DNA of 64,000 nt from JAKFWF01 sp031374115 (GTDB lineage: Bacteria; Pseudomonadota; Alphaproteobacteria; Rhizobiales; Hyphomicrobiaceae): assembly GCA_031374115.1 (NCBI GenBank), contig JANMNO010000027.1, positions 14,896 to 78,895 on the forward strand, in the 5' to 3' direction. This document shows, in pieces, positions 62,919 through 64,000 of this stretch; within the stretch, counting starts at the first letter, position 1, and every line of letters begins with the position of its first letter. The position numbers and the translations under genes were made by a program. The notes under the pieces were generated by a model that worked only from the letters and a program-made list of their open reading frames with translations, searched no databases and was not told the DNA's origin.

Positions 62919-64000
62919 ATGAACCTGACCGGCAATTGGAATTATCCGACCTCGATCAAATTTGGCGCAGGTCGCATAAAGGAACTGGCGATGGTCGTAA
63001 AGTCGGCCGGAATCAAGCGTCCGTTGCTGGTAACCGACCCAGTGCTCGCAAAGCTGCCGATCGTGGCCAATGCCGTTGCATTGCTGGAAGCCGATCGCCT
63101 CCCGTCCAAAGTGTTCTCCGACATTAAGCCGAATCCGATTGCGGCCAACGTCGCTGACGGCGTCGCCGCGCTGAAAGCGGGCAACCATGATGGTGTCGTC
63201 GCTTTCGGTGGCGGGTCCGCATTGGATGCCGGCAAAGTGATCGCGTTCATGGCTGGTCAGTCACGGCCGATGTGGGACTTCGAGGATGTGGGCGATTGGT
63301 GGACGCGGGCCGATCCGAAGGGGATTCTCCCCATCATCGCCGTGCCGACGACCGCTGGAACCGGGTCGGAGGTTGGCCGTGCGGGCGTCATCACCGATCA
63401 GACGACACATACCAAGAAGGTGATCTTTCATCCTCTGATGATGCCGAAGGTGACGATTTGTGATCCCGAGCTTACAGTCGGCATGCCCCGATTTATCACG
63501 GTCGGCACCGGCATGGATGCGCTCGCCCATTGCCTCGAAGCGTATTGTGGTCCGTTCTATCATCCGATGGCGGATGGCATAGCCGTCGAGGGCTTGCGGC
63601 TGGTGAAGGAAAATTTGCCGCGTGTCGCCAAGGATCCGAACGACATCGAGGCGCGCGCGCACATGATGTCAGCGGCCGCGATGGGAGCTACCGCGTTCCA
63701 GAAAGCGCTGGGGGCGATCCATGCGCTGTCGCACCCGGTGGGGTCGCTGTACGACACGCATCACGGTATGACCAACGCGGTATTCATGCCGTACGTGCTA
63801 GTCTTCAACCGCCCGGCGATCGAGGATAAGATTTCGCGCGCTGGCGCCTACCTCGGATTGAAGCCGGGATTCGCCCCGTTCATGGATTGGATCTTAGGCT
63901 TGCGCGAGGAGACCGGCGTGCCGCACACGTTGGCCGCGTTCAACGTCGGCACAGAGAAGTTCGGCTTGATGAGCCAGATGTCGCCGAAAGATCCGACCGC
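62919..64000 (+). CDS. Iron-type alcohol dehydrogenase, cut by the window end
   Basis: 360 residues visible with no stop. Family III (Fe-dependent) dehydrogenase: NAD motif FGGGSALDAGK, PTTAGTGSEVGRAGVI, and metal ligands in GMDALAHCLEAY (Asp, His) and in IHALSHPVGSLYDTHHGMTNA (two His). AAGAGAG lies before the ATG at 62919. The family covers lactaldehyde, butanol, 1,3-propanediol and hydroxybutyrate enzymes; with only part of the protein and an unrelated neighbour, the substrate is open. Confidence 0.9.
   Translation, partial: MNLTGNWNYPTSIKFGAGRIKELAMVVKSAGIKRPLLVTDPVLAKLPIVANAVALLEADRLPSKVFSDIKPNPIAANVADGVAALKAGNHDGVVAFGGGSALDAGKVIAFMAGQSRPMWDFEDVGDWWTRADPKGILPIIAVPTTAGTGSEVGRAGVITDQTTHTKKVIFHPLMMPKVTICDPELTVGMPRFITVGTGMDALAHCLEAYCGPFYHPMADGIAVEGLRLVKENLPRVAKDPNDIEARAHMMSAAAMGATAFQKALGAIHALSHPVGSLYDTHHGMTNAVFMPYVLVFNRPAIEDKISRAGAYLGLKPGFAPFMDWILGLREETGVPHTLAAFNVGTEKFGLMSQMSPKDPT

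Overview
The window is a GC-rich chromosomal segment of an alphaproteobacterium, most likely of the order Hyphomicrobiales (Rhizobiales). This rests on the alphaproteobacterial gene order of the ribosomal superoperon (secY followed directly by adk; no rpmJ or rpsD inside), a short-LID adenylate kinase, a LexA box of the alphaproteobacterial form GTTC-N7-GTTC, a CycM-like anchored cytochrome c, and many small palindromic intergenic repeats. Genus and species cannot be read from the sequence. No rRNA, tRNA, CRISPR array, transposase or phage gene was seen.

Layout. 1-5.8 kb: end of a RidA-family gene, a creatininase-family hydrolase, a small secreted protein, a biotin-dependent acyl-CoA carboxylase alpha subunit, a lone spermidine/putrescine-type permease and a secreted serine hydrolase. 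5.8-15 kb (minus strand): an oligopeptide/microcin C-type ABC transporter (two YejA-like binding proteins, YejB, YejE, YejF) with an extra small gene inside and a GhrA-like dehydrogenase at its end. 15.2-18.5 kb: anchored cytochrome c, kdsB, pheA, nudC. 18.6-24.6 kb: a branched-chain-amino-acid-type (Liv) transporter in which LivM, LivG and LivF are one polypeptide, with a divergent carnitine-dehydrogenase-like gene.

24.6-44.4 kb: the str-S10-spc-alpha superoperon, rpsL to rplQ, 31 genes on the plus strand including fusA, tuf, secY, adk and rpoA, ending in a strong intrinsic terminator. 44.4-50.9 kb: an arginase-family hydrolase, an HtrA protease, a DUF938 methyltransferase, a D-2-hydroxyacid dehydrogenase, a class III CoA-transferase and an unknown membrane protein. 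50.9-55.9 kb: two glycosyltransferases of the rSAM/selenodomain-associated families around a Tat-exported metallo-beta-lactamase-fold protein, then a SplB-like radical SAM gene under a perfect LexA box, then rnhB. 55.9-59.3 kb: amidase, short-chain dehydrogenase, ribF. 59.3-62.7 kb: dTDP-L-rhamnose operon rfbCBDA. The window ends inside an iron-type alcohol dehydrogenase.

Most unusual points: a composite palindromic repeat carried in frame inside the N-terminus of a YejA-like protein; ribosomal protein L2 without the usual HPHGGGEG loop; the LivM-LivG-LivF fusion; the LexA box in front of a SplB-like gene; a dispersed repeat whose two copies differ by compensating hairpin changes; and a nested hairpin with a GAAA loop between fusA and tuf. 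I did not find a clearly new multi-gene defence or mobile system.
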